A stretch of 19,401 nt of DNA from CANKHA01 sp035652315 (GTDB lineage Bacteria; Pseudomonadota; Alphaproteobacteria; Rhizobiales; Xanthobacteraceae): assembly GCA_035652315.1 (NCBI GenBank), contig DASREA010000064.1, forward strand, positions 1-19,401. Reading direction: 5' to 3'. Numbering within the stretch: the stretch's first letter is position 1; each line of letters starts with the position of its first letter. The notes beneath the pieces are model-generated. The model was not told the DNA's origin. It was given only the letters and a program-made list of their open reading frames with translations, and searched no databases. Below, one piece after another: positions 6,378 through 15,338 of this stretch. A program made the translations under genes and the position numbers.

Positions 6378-7160
6378 ATGATCCGAATCCTGCTCGTTGT
6401 ACTCTGTCTTTTGCTGCCGTGTGTGAATTCCGGTGCAAAGGCCGCCGAGGAACAGCGCATCGTCGTGTTCGCCGCCGCCTCGATTAAAAATGCGCTCGAT
6501 GACGTGGATGCGGCCTTCACCCGCCGGACGGGCGTCAAGGTCGTAACGAGTTACGCGGCAAGCTCGGCGCTGGTCAAACAGATCGAGCAGGGAGCACCCG
6601 CCGATCTCTTTATTTCCGCCGATCGCGACTGGATGGATTACGCCTCGCAGCATAGGCTCATCCGGGATGCCAGCCGCCTCGACCTCCTCGGCAACCGGCT
6701 GGTTCTGATCGCGCCCAAATCCTCGGCGCCGAATCAGGTGACCCTCGACAGCCGTACCGATTTAGCGCAACTCGCCCATGGCGGCCGTATTGCCGTCGGC
6801 GACGTGCGCGCGGTGCCCGCCGGCAAATATGCCAAGACGGCGCTGGAAAAACTCGGGCTCTGGGACGGCGAGCAGAAGAGCTTGGCGATGACGGAGAATG
6901 TCCGAGTCGCTCTGGCATTGGTGGCGCGCGGTGAGGCTGCGCTCGGGATCGTCTACGAGACCGACGCCAAGATCGAGCCGAATGTCCGCGTGGTCGGCGT
7001 GTTTCCCGCTGATTCGGACGCGCCGATCGTCTATCCGGCGGCGCTGACCATTGGCGCAAGACCGGCGGCGGCGCCTTTTCTCGACTACCTGCGGTCGGCG
7101 GAAGCCCGCTCCATCTTCGAGCATTACGGCTTCACCGATCTCCTGAAGGCGCGTATGTGA
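6378..7160 (+). CDS. modA: Molybdate ABC transporter, periplasmic binding protein
   Basis: Captures molybdate, and usually tungstate, in the periplasm and delivers it to ModB. The 260-residue protein has a signal peptide (1-23). The ModA fold signatures are present: FAAASIKNAL (31-40) supplies the first oxyanion Ser (35), YAASSAL (59-65) the second (Ser62/63), GAPADLFISAD (72-82), GDVRAVPAGKYA (141-152), and ALGIVYETDA (188-197) with the ligand Tyr193. The start at 6378 is chosen because GGAG (6368-6371) lies six bases upstream; the ATG at 6360 lacks a site. It is the first gene of modABC, with modB starting six bases after its stop. A sulfate or tungstate specialist is less likely given this residue set, but sequence alone does not rank Mo against W. 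Confidence 0.92.
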   Translation: MIRILLVVLCLLLPCVNSGAKAAEEQRIVVFAAASIKNALDDVDAAFTRRTGVKVVTSYAASSALVKQIEQGAPADLFISADRDWMDYASQHRLIRDASRLDLLGNRLVLIAPKSSAPNQVTLDSRTDLAQLAHGGRIAVGDVRAVPAGKYAKTALEKLGLWDGEQKSLAMTENVRVALALVARGEAALGIVYETDAKIEPNVRVVGVFPADSDAPIVYPAALTIGARPAAAPFLDYLRSAEARSIFEHYGFTDLLKARM

Positions 7161-7166
7161 GCGCTC

Positions 7167-7862
7167 ATGCTTGATCTCTCCGCCGACGAATGGGTTGCGA
7201 TCCAGCTATCGCTCCGCATCGCCGTCGTCGCCACCGCCGTTGCGCTGCCGTTCGGGATTGCAGTTGCCTGGGTGCTGGCGCGCAAGACATTCTGGGGCAA
7301 AGCGCTGCTCGACGGGCTCGTGCATCTGCCGCTGGTGCTGCCGCCGGTGGTCACCGGCTATCTGCTACTGGTTTCCTTCGGCGGCAAAGGATTGATCGGC
7401 GGTTTTTTGGCGCGCGCCTTTGGAATCGTCTTCGCTTTCCGCTGGACCGGCGCGGCGCTGGCTTGCGGCATCATGGGCTTTCCATTGCTGGTGCGCGCCA
7501 TGCGGTTGTCCTTTGAAGCCATCGATCGCCGGCTGGAGGATGCCGCGGCGACACTGGGCGCCAATCCGTTGCGGGTATTCCTGACGGTGACGCTGCCGTT
7601 GGCGCTGCCGGGCATCATCGCCGGCGCGCTTCTGTGTTTTGCCCGCGCGCTCGGCGAGTTCGGGGCCACGATCACTTTCGTCTCCAACATCCCCGGCGAG
7701 ACGCAGACCATTTCAGCGGCCATCTACACTTTCATGCAGGTACCGGGCGGAGAAACCGCAGCCGGACGGCTGGTCGTCATCGCCATTGTCATTGCGCTCG
7801 GCGCCTTGATCGCCTCGGAATGGCTGACCCGGCGCGCCGGCACCCGCGCCCGCGGAGATTGA
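7167..7862 (+). CDS. modB: Molybdate ABC transporter permease
   Basis: Inner-membrane permease of the type I molybdate importer. The 231-residue protein has five or six hydrophobic segments and the coupling-helix EAA loop at about 123-150 (LEDAAATLGANP followed by a TLPLALPGI helix). LPLVLPPVVTGYLLL (54-68) and ARALGEFGATITF (159-171) are highly characteristic of ModB/CysT-type permeases. The length matches the family. It lies six bases after modA and two bases before modC, so the three are translationally linked. It should dimerise and dock on ModC. Confidence 0.92.
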   Translation: MLDLSADEWVAIQLSLRIAVVATAVALPFGIAVAWVLARKTFWGKALLDGLVHLPLVLPPVVTGYLLLVSFGGKGLIGGFLARAFGIVFAFRWTGAALACGIMGFPLLVRAMRLSFEAIDRRLEDAAATLGANPLRVFLTVTLPLALPGIIAGALLCFARALGEFGATITFVSNIPGETQTISAAIYTFMQVPGGETAAGRLVVIAIVIALGALIASEWLTRRAGTRARGD

Positions 7863-7864
7863 AA

Positions 7865-8548
7865 ATGCTTTCCGTGGCTGTCGAAAAGCGCCTTGGCGAT
7901 TTCTCTCTCTCCGCGACATTCGACACCGGAGGCGGCGTCACGGCATTGTTCGGGCCTTCAGGCGCCGGGAAGACGACGCTGATCAACATGATTGCCGGGC
8001 TGATCAAGCCCGATCGCGGGCGCATCGTGCTCGAGGGCATCGTCCTGTTCGATTCGGCGGCGCGCGTCGATCTGCCGGCGCACCGCCGCCGCATCGGCTA
8101 TGTCTTCCAAGAGGGCCGCCTGTTCCCGCATCTCACGGTGGCCGGCAATCTCGACTATGGCCGGCGCATGAGCGGCTTCTCCGCCGAGCCGCGCGAAAGC
8201 AATCACATCGTCGATCTGCTCAATCTGCGGGGATTGCTGGAACGCCGGCCGGGGACACTGTCGGGCGGCGAGCGCCAGCGCGTCGCCGTCGGCCGCGCGC
8301 TGCTGGCACGCCCGCGCCTGCTTCTGCTCGACGAACCCTTGGCGTCGCTCGACGCCCGGCGCAAGGCCGACATCCTGCCCTACCTCGAGCGGCTGCGCGA
8401 CGAAGCCAAGGTGCCGATGGTCTATGTCAGCCATCAGGCCTCCGAGGTCCGGCGTATCGCGACGGCAGTGGTGTGGCTCGACGAGGGACGCGTCAAGGCG
8501 ATCCGCGGGGTCGAGTTTCTCGACGCCATGCGCGCGATCGGAAGCTGA
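7865..8548 (+). CDS. modC: Molybdate ABC transporter ATPase, short form without TOBE domain
   Basis: ATPase powering ModB. From the ATG at 7865 the product is 227 residues: Walker A GPSGAGKT (30-37), Q-loop Gln82, signature LSGGERQ (132-138), Walker B RLLLLDEP (151-158), H-loop His190. The family's Leu-Ser and APxH-like segments agree with ModC (DLPAHRRRIGYVFQEGRLFPHL). The protein ends soon after the nucleotide-binding domain. The classical ModC is about 350 residues and carries a C-terminal TOBE/Mop domain that binds molybdate and mediates trans-inhibition; here it is absent. The frame is open upstream to 7634, but that part overlaps modB in another frame and is not coding. No frameshift remnant of a Mop domain follows, because the next gene starts six bases later. 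Confidence 0.9.
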   Translation: MLSVAVEKRLGDFSLSATFDTGGGVTALFGPSGAGKTTLINMIAGLIKPDRGRIVLEGIVLFDSAARVDLPAHRRRIGYVFQEGRLFPHLTVAGNLDYGRRMSGFSAEPRESNHIVDLLNLRGLLERRPGTLSGGERQRVAVGRALLARPRLLLLDEPLASLDARRKADILPYLERLRDEAKVPMVYVSHQASEVRRIATAVVWLDEGRVKAIRGVEFLDAMRAIGS

Positions 8549-8554
8549 GCCGCC

Positions 8555-9349
8555 ATGTATCCGCCCGACCGCATCGTCTGCCTGACCGAAGAGACGGTGG
8601 AAACACTCTATATGCTCGGCGAGGATCGCCGCATTGTCGGCGTTTCCGGCTACGCGGTGCGGCCACCGCAGGTGCGGCGCGAGAAGCCGCGCGTTTCCGC
8701 TTTTATATCCGCCGACGTGCCGAAGATACTCGCGCTCGAACCGGATCTCGTGCTCGCCTTTTCCGATTTGCAGGCCGATATCGTTGCTGAACTGATCCGC
8801 AACAATGTCGCGGTGCATGCCTTCAATCAGCGCGACGTGACCGGCATCCTCGACATGATCCGCACGCTGGGCGCTTTGGTCGGGGCCGGGCCGAAGGCCG
8901 AGACGCTCGCCGCTTCTCTGGCGGGGCGCGTCACCGCGGCGCGGACAAAGGCCACGCGCCTCAGCCGCCGGCCGCGCGTCTATTTCGAGGAATGGGACGA
9001 CCCGATGATTTCCGGCATCGGCTGGGTTTCCGAGCTGGTGCAAGCCGCAGGCGGCGAGGATATTTTTCCGGGATTGGCCGCTCGAAAAAACGCCACGGGC
9101 CGCATCGTCAGCACCGCGGAGGTGATCGCAGCTAAGCCCGACATCATCATCGGTTCCTGGTGCGGGAAAAAATTCGTGCCGGCCAAGGTCGAGGCGCGGC
9201 CGGGATTCGACACCATACCTGCCGTACGCGATGGCTGGCTGCGCGAAATCAAATCGACGGTGATCCTGCAACCCGGTCCGGCGGCGCTGACGGATGGCCT
9301 CGACGCGCTCGTCTCGATCATCGACGAATGGTCGGGGCAGCCACGATAG
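8555..9349 (+). CDS. BtuF-fold binding protein without signal peptide (COG0614-like)
   Basis: A 264-residue class III periplasmic-binding-fold protein, of the type usually named cobalamin-binding protein. The N-lobe has RIVCLTEETVETLYMLG (6-22), GVSGYAVRPP (29-38), and SADVPKILALEPDLVLAF (52-69). The C-lobe has YFEEWDDPMISGIGW (143-157), AEVIAAKPDIIIGSWCGKKF (188-207) and LQPGPAALTDGLDAL (238-252). Asp54 and Glu189 occupy places where BtuF-type proteins have the glutamates that dock on the permease. There is no signal peptide or lipobox: the protein begins MYPPDR directly at the fold's first strand. It therefore probably stays in the cytoplasm, and a transport role would be atypical. It follows modC by six bases, as if it were the fourth gene of the operon. 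The fold is secure; ligand and role are unknown. Confidence 0.78.
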   Translation: MYPPDRIVCLTEETVETLYMLGEDRRIVGVSGYAVRPPQVRREKPRVSAFISADVPKILALEPDLVLAFSDLQADIVAELIRNNVAVHAFNQRDVTGILDMIRTLGALVGAGPKAETLAASLAGRVTAARTKATRLSRRPRVYFEEWDDPMISGIGWVSELVQAAGGEDIFPGLAARKNATGRIVSTAEVIAAKPDIIIGSWCGKKFVPAKVEARPGFDTIPAVRDGWLREIKSTVILQPGPAALTDGLDALVSIIDEWSGQPR

Positions 9350-9352
9350 CTT

Positions 9353-10225
9353 TTAGCCGCGGCGGCCCCAGATTTCGCTGCCGGGCAAGGGCCTGTTCTC
9401 GAACGGCGCCGGCTCCGGCGACAGCACGTTTGCCAGATAATCGAGCGCCTCGATCAGCGCCGGGCCGCCGCACAGCGTGTATTTGCTCGGCAGCGACAGG
9501 CGTTGCTGCGGGGGATAGAGCGCGGCAACCGCGGGATTCATGAAGAACAGTGCGCCCTGATCCTGCGCCAGCGCCGGCGGGTCCTCGATGACCAGGATGT
9601 CCGGACGCAGCAGCAAAAGCTTCTCCAGCGAAACAAAGCCGCCGAATCCGGAAGGCGCGCCGACCGGCGGATGCAAGCCAGCTTGCGCCAGCAACGTCGC
9701 CGCCAGACTTTCACTGCCCTCCACATAGCCACCGCGTTCCACGGCCAGCGCGGTACGCGAATTGCCGCCTGCGACGCGCGCGAGACGCGCGCTGGCCTGA
9801 TCGAGGGCCCGCACCATGGCTTCGCCGCGCTCCGCATGGCCGAGCAACGCCGCGACATCGCGAATTTGCTTTCGCGCCGCATCCATGCCGGTCACGAGCC
9901 CGACCTCGACAACCGGCACGCCGTGCGCGGTGAGCATGTGCCGGGTCTCCGGCCGGTCATCGGGACCGACCATCACCAGATCGGGCCGCAGCGCGATCGT
10001 GCCCTCGGCACTCCAGTCCAGCGCGCGAAACCGTCGCGCCTGCTCAGCGACGACCGAGATCAGCGGGTCCTTGGCATAGGGCGACAGCGCCGCGATTTGA
10101 CTGCTGTCCGCCAATCCCAACACCAATTGGTCGGCGCAGATATTGAAGGAAACCACGCGTTGCGGCGCCGCCTCGGCCGAGGCGATTGCCAACAGAAGAA
10201 GCGGGACGGCGGCGAGCTTGCGCAT
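9353..10225 (-). CDS. Periplasmic binding protein of type II ABC importer (BtuF/FhuD-like)
   Basis: A 290-residue exported binding protein, presumed partner of the divergent FecCD permease and ATPase. It has a signal peptide (1-19, AEA site) and then a TroA/BtuF fold: RVVSFNICADQLVL (23-36), AEGTIALRPDLVMVG (73-87), a long bridging helix at about 115-150, GGFVSLEKLLLLRPDILVIED (195-215), and a C-terminal SKYTLCGGPALIEAL segment. Glu74 and Glu201 match the two salt-bridge glutamates that dock such proteins onto the permease. AAAGGGA just upstream on the minus strand is a good ribosome binding site. The C-terminal extension is short and Pro-rich. Candidates for the ligand are cobalamin, a ferric siderophore or an oxyanion; the sequence does not settle it. 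Confidence 0.8.
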   Translation of the reverse strand: MRKLAAVPLLLLAIASAEAAPQRVVSFNICADQLVLGLADSSQIAALSPYAKDPLISVVAEQARRFRALDWSAEGTIALRPDLVMVGPDDRPETRHMLTAHGVPVVEVGLVTGMDAARKQIRDVAALLGHAERGEAMVRALDQASARLARVAGGNSRTALAVERGGYVEGSESLAATLLAQAGLHPPVGAPSGFGGFVSLEKLLLLRPDILVIEDPPALAQDQGALFFMNPAVAALYPPQQRLSLPSKYTLCGGPALIEALDYLANVLSPEPAPFENRPLPGSEIWGRRG

Positions 10226-10277
10226 TGCTATTCCCTTTGCCTTTGCTTAGCACAAACGGCCAGCGAGCCAGAGCGCC
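10226..10277. promoter_or_regulatory. Compact divergent promoter gap, no riboswitch
   Basis: Only 52 bp separate the minus-strand binding-protein gene from the plus-strand permease gene, so both promoters and any operator must fit here or inside the coding regions. The gap is pyrimidine-rich (CCCTTTGCCTTTG), which gives the minus strand its AAGGG ribosome binding site. It is too short for a cobalamin riboswitch, and I see no Fur-box-like AT palindrome. Confidence 0.4.
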
Positions 10278-11290
10278 ATGCCGGATCGACGCCCCGCAAG
10301 CCAGAAGTTCCATACCGTTCTCGCGATGCTGGTCGTCGTGCTCGCGGTTTTATCGCTGATGGTCGGATCCGCCGACCTGCCGCCAAAGACCGTGTTCGAC
10401 GCCTTGCTCAACGGCGATGGAATCGCTGGTATCATCGTTCGCGACATCCGCCTGCCGCGCACGCTGCTGGCGGCGATGATCGGCGGCACCTTCGGCCTTG
10501 CCGGCGCCGCGTTGCAGGGCTTGCTGCGCAATCCTCTGGCCGAGCCGGCTTTATTCGGCGCGCCGCAAGCGGCTGCCGCCGGCGCGGCGCTGTTGATCGC
10601 AACCGGCAGCGCGGGTGCGACTTCTTTCGCAGTGCCGCTTGCCGGAATCGCCGGAACGACGCTGGCGGTCGGCGGCCTGCTCGCCATCGCGGGGCGTCGC
10701 GCCAGTCTGACCGTGACCATGCTGGCCGGGCTGGCGATCGCCAGCTTTTTCGGGGCTGCGATCGCGCTGATCCTCAATCTCGCACCGAATCCGCATATCG
10801 CGCTGGAGATCGCCTTCTGGCTGCTTGGCTCGCTGCAAGACCGCAGCTTTGAGCATGTGATCATCGTCCTTCCCTTCCTCGCGGCGAGCTGGGTCACGCT
10901 CGGCATGAGCGCCAACGCCTTCCGCGCATTGACCTTGGGCGAGGACGCGGCCGCTTCGCTCGGCGTCGACATGGGCTGGACGCGCCGCACGGTGGTCGTC
11001 GGCGTCGCCTTCGGCGTAGGCGCAGCGGTGTCGATTGCCGGCGCCATCAGCTTCGTCGGCCTGGTGGCGCCTCATCTCGTCCGCCGCGCCGTCGGCTCGG
11101 ATCCGGCGCGCGTCATGCTGCCGGCCGCCCTGGCGGGTGCGGCCATGCTGCTTGCCGCCGACATCGGCGTGCGGCTCGTCCCCGGCGCCATCGAAATCAA
11201 ACTTGGCGTCGTCACCGCGCTGATCGGCGTGCCGTTCTTTGTCGCCATGATTTTTTCCGAACGCCGATATCTGGAAGGCAATCCGGTCTC

Positions 11291-11294
<4 letters not shown>
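10278..11294 (+). CDS. FecCD/BtuC-family ABC transporter permease
   Basis: Type II importer permease for cobalamin, ferric siderophore, haem or related ligands. The 338-residue protein has about ten membrane helices. Family motifs: IRLPRTLLAAMIGG (57-70), GAALQGLLRNPLAEPALFG (76-94), the SLGVDMGWTRR coupling segment at about 233-243, and GAISFVGLVAPHLVRRAVGSDPAR (255-278). No CDS motif suggests a fusion or truncation, and the length is typical. Its stop overlaps the ATPase start by four bases (ATGA), a mark of translational coupling. Divergent from the exported binding protein. Substrate cannot be read from the permease sequence. Confidence 0.88.
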
Positions 11295-12075
<781 letters not shown>

Positions 12076-12079
<4 letters not shown>

Positions 12080-13857
12080 CGCACGGAGAATCGTCCAAAC
12101 CAGGCTTTAAGACGCTGCGCCGCGGTGCGCACGGCGGCGCCTGCTTCCGCTTCGTCCAGCCGCAATCCGACGGTTTTGACGCGGCCGTCGGCCACCTCCT
12201 GCGCCACGAGCGCGATAAGGCCGAGCGGCAGCACGTCGCCCACCTTGGCCGGGCCTTTCAGATGCGCGACGAAATCGTCGGCCAGACTTAAGTTTGCGTC
12301 CTCGGGCGCGATCTGCAGGCCGTAAATCTCGGCGAGAGCGCCAAGCGTGACGTCGCCCGAGACGGAGAAATCCGCGACCAGGCGCGGGTCAGGTTTCGCC
12401 GCCGGCGGCCTGTCGGCGAAAAAGCGATCGAGCGCCCCCGCCTTTTCCGGCGGCGCCAGCAGATAGACGTAATCGCCTTCGTGCACGGCATTGCTTTCGG
12501 CGGCGGTCAGCACGCGTTCGTCGCGCACGACCAGCGTAGGCTTGGCCCATGACGGGATCAGCCGTCGCCGCAGATAAGGACTGTTGGCCGCGACCGAATA
12601 GCCGACCAGCTCCTGCGCCAGTTGGCCGGGCAGGTCGAGCTCGATGCGCCGCGGCAGTTGGCGGGTGCTGGGCAGCGAAACACCGAGACGCCGCGCGGCC
12701 ATGGCGATGGTCCAGCCCTGAAATACGAGCGACACCAGCACGACGACGAATGCGATGTCGAAATAGACCTGCGCATGCGGCAACCCGACCAGCAGCGGGA
12801 TAGAAGCCAGGAAGATGGCAACGGCGCCACGCAGGCCCACCCAGGAGATGAAAATGCGCTCGCGCAATGGATGGTGAAACGGTGTGAGGCAGAGAAATAC
12901 GGCGGCCGGCCGCGCGACAAGCATGAGGCCGAGCGCCACCACGATGGCCGGCTCCAGCGTGGTCAACAGACGTTCGGGCGAAACCAAGAGCCCGAGCAGC
13001 ACGAACATGACGATCTGCGCCAGCCAGGTTATGGCATCGAGAAACACGACGACGGCGTTATGCGCGCGCGTCGGGCGATTGCCGATCACCATGCCGGCAA
13101 GATAGACGGCCAGAAATCCCGAGGCATGCAGGCTCGCAGCAAGGGCGAAGACCACCATCGCAGTGGTCGCGACGAAAGGCGCATGCAGCCCTTGGGGCAA
13201 ATTCAGGCGATTGAGGGATAGCACGGCCGCATAACCGCCGGCATAACCGAGAGCGCCGCCCAAAAGCGCTTCGCGCGCAAAGCTCAGCGCCACCGCGCTC
13301 CAGGACCGGTCGCCAGCAAGCAGGAACTGCACCAGCATCATCGTGAGAAAGACGGCAAATGGGTCGTTGGTGCCCGATTCCACTTCAAGCGTGCCGCTCA
13401 CGCGCGGGCGCAGGCGCAAGCCCCGCGTATGCAGCAGGAGGAACACAGCCGCGGCGTCCGTCGAGGCCACCACGGCTCCGATCAGGAAGGATTCAAGCCA
13501 GCCGAAGCCGAGCGTGTACCGGGCAAACGGAGCCGCAAGCGCGGCGGTGATCAGCACGCCTGCCGTCGCGAGCGTCAGCGATGGCACAAGAACCGCCCGA
13601 AAGGTCCGCAATGGCGTGCGCAAACCGCCGTCGAAAAGGATTAGCGCAAGCGCAACCGAACCGACGATATAAGTCGTTCCGACATCGTCGAAATGGATGC
13701 CGCCTGGCCCCGCTTCGCCGGCCAGCATGCCGATGAGCAGGAAGATCAACAGCAAGGGAGCGCCGAAACGCAGCGCGATCAGGCTGGAAAGGATACCCGC
13801 CAGCACCAGCAGGGCGGCGAAGAGAATGGCGATGCTGATGCTGTCGAGAGAGGCCAT
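12076..13857 (-). CDS. nhaP2: CPA1 potassium/proton antiporter (NhaP2/CvrA type)
   Basis: Exchanges K+ (or Na+) for H+ across the inner membrane, aiding pH, volume and potassium control. The 593-residue protein has an N-terminal Na_H_exchanger domain (about 10-390, roughly 12 helices), with ALILFDGGLRT (71-81), the ion-site ASTDAAAVF (131-139) and ESGTNDP (160-166), and RGAVAIFLASIPL (343-355). A TrkA-C/RCK-C regulatory domain follows (about 405-475, EGDYVYLLAPPE at 460-471). A CorC/HlyC-associated domain comes last (about 495-570, starting VADFSVS and including VGDVLPLGLIALV). This order is the NhaP2 layout. The ribosome binding site is weak, so the start is the longest ATG rather than proven. 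It is divergent from an MscS channel gene, also an osmoregulator. Confidence 0.88.
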
Positions 13858-14018
13858 CGTTGACGCGATCCAATTTTACCGATGTCGGGTGCCGCCACCG
13901 CGAGGCTAATATCGCATAATTATCGAAGACGCCGCCGCCCAAGATCCATATTTCTTGCCAAAGATGCGGACTTGGTGATGATTCGGCGGCGGCCGCGGCC
14001 CGGCATGCGGGGGAGCGA
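13858..14018. promoter_or_regulatory. Divergent region between antiporter and MscS genes
   Basis: 161 bp, with an AT-rich island at about 13907-13925 containing the perfect 8-bp palindrome ATAATTAT (13916-13923), flanked by TATCG direct repeats. A minus-strand -10-like TAAAAT is the complement of 13873-13878, but no matching -35 is evident. The G-run 14009-14015 is the ribosome binding site for the TTG start at 14019. Promoter function is inferred only from the divergent layout and the AT island. Confidence 0.35.
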
Positions 14019-15338
14019 TTGAACGACTTTCAACAGCTCATGGATTCCATCGGCAGCCTCGCGGATGCCGCCGCCCAGCAGCTCGCCGCCAACTGGCTGC
14101 CGGTCCAGCTCGGGCTCATCGTGGCCGCCCACGCCACGAGCGTGGCGCTTGCCGCGATAATGCGAAGAAAAATCGACGTCGGGGAATTCGCCGGCGACTG
14201 GCCGGTATTGCTGCAGCAGTTCCTGCATAACGTCGCCGACAACGTCACAGCCATCATCTTCCTGGCGCTGGTCTCCAGCCTGCGCATCGTCATGCAGGCC
14301 GTCATGGCACCTGAACGCAGCAGCCTTCTCGCCGTCGCGGCCAAGCTCGCCGCGGCCTGGGTGTTGATCGCGCTACTGGCCGGCCTGATCCGTAATCGAT
14401 TCCTCTATCGGGTGGCCGCGGTCTCGGCTTGGACCATCGCAGCGCTGAGTATTCTCGGACTGCTCGGCCCGGTTTCGTCGGCGCTCGATTCGGTTGCGCT
14501 CGTCATCGGCGGCATGCGCCTCACGCCGCTGCTGGCGCTGAAGACCTCGGTTCTGCTGCTCTTCACAATTTGGGCGGCGGTCACGATCAGCGACTTCCTC
14601 GACCGGCGCGTGCAAAGCGCCGCCGACTTGACCCCTTCCATTCAGGTGCTGATCGCTAAGCTGATCCGCTTCTCGCTGATCACGCTCTCGATCCTGATCG
14701 TGGTGAGCTCGGTCGGCATCGATCTCTCGGCGCTCGCGCTGTTCTCTGGCGCGGTGGGCGTCGGCATCGGCTTCGGCCTGCAAAAGATCGTTTCCAACCT
14801 GGTCAGCGGAATCATCCTGCTCGCCGACAAGTCGATCAAGCCGGGCGACGTCATCAGTATCGGCGAAAGCCTGGGCTGGGTTGTCACCATGGGCGCGCGC
14901 TACACTTCGGTGACCACGCGCGACGGACGCGAAATCCTCATTCCCAACGAGGACCTCGTGACGCAGCGCGTGGTCAACTGGTCCTATTCGAAAGACGACA
15001 TCCGCCTGGAGCTGAAATTCAGCGTCGACGTGATGAACGATCCGCACAAGGTACAACGCGTCGCGTTGGAGGCCGTGAGCACCGTATCCCGCGCGCTGAA
15101 ATCGCCGCCGCCGGCTTGTCATTTCATGGACGCCAGCGCCCGATCGCTCGATTTCTCGCTGCGGTTCTGGATCAACGATCCCATCGAAGGCTCGACCAAC
15201 ATCAAGAGCGCCGTGTTGTTTGCTTTATGGGACGCCTTCAAGCGCGAAGGCATCGCCTTTCCTTCGCCGGTTCAGGACATGCGGCTGCGCGATTCGGCGC
15301 CGGTCGTGGTCAAGCAGCACGGCGGCGAGACCTCCTAA
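14019..15338 (+). CDS. Mechanosensitive ion channel, MscS family
   Basis: An inner-membrane channel that opens under tension to release solutes on hypo-osmotic shock. The 439-residue protein has about five or six membrane helices (about 30-50, 72-95, 103-123, 133-150, 175-192, 213-232). Next come the pore-lining TM3 and MscS hallmark (SGAVGVGIGFGLQKIVSNLVSG, 243-264), the beta domain (PGDVISIG, GRE-ILIPNEDLV at 303-313) and the alpha/beta vestibule domain ending near residue 425. It has extra N-terminal helices compared with minimal MscS, as in mid-size family members. The start is TTG (14019), preceded by GGGGGAG with a short spacer; the alternative ATG at 14040 lacks a site. Its TAA stop overlaps the convergent aminotransferase stop by four bases. 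Confidence 0.9.
   Translation: MNDFQQLMDSIGSLADAAAQQLAANWLPVQLGLIVAAHATSVALAAIMRRKIDVGEFAGDWPVLLQQFLHNVADNVTAIIFLALVSSLRIVMQAVMAPERSSLLAVAAKLAAAWVLIALLAGLIRNRFLYRVAAVSAWTIAALSILGLLGPVSSALDSVALVIGGMRLTPLLALKTSVLLLFTIWAAVTISDFLDRRVQSAADLTPSIQVLIAKLIRFSLITLSILIVVSSVGIDLSALALFSGAVGVGIGFGLQKIVSNLVSGIILLADKSIKPGDVISIGESLGWVVTMGARYTSVTTRDGREILIPNEDLVTQRVVNWSYSKDDIRLELKFSVDVMNDPHKVQRVALEAVSTVSRALKSPPPACHFMDASARSLDFSLRFWINDPIEGSTNIKSAVLFALWDAFKREGIAFPSPVQDMRLRDSAPVVVKQHGGETS

Noticed and set aside
7634..7864. Upstream-extended start for modC
   Set aside because: The extension overlaps modB out of frame and translates to an Arg/His-rich string; the ATG at 7865 gives a standard nucleotide-binding-domain start.
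7958..9271. 437-codon minus-strand open frame across modC and the BtuF-fold gene
   Set aside because: It overlaps two well-supported plus-strand genes and its translation has biased, low-information composition. It is a shadow frame.
10226..10277. Cobalamin riboswitch upstream of the BtuC-like permease
   Set aside because: The gap is 52 bp, far shorter than the roughly 200-base riboswitch, and no B12-box-like sequence is visible.
9503..10852. 449-codon plus-strand open frame antisense to the binding-protein gene
   Set aside because: It crosses the divergent promoter gap and runs into the permease gene in another frame; the translation is Arg/Gln-rich without motifs.
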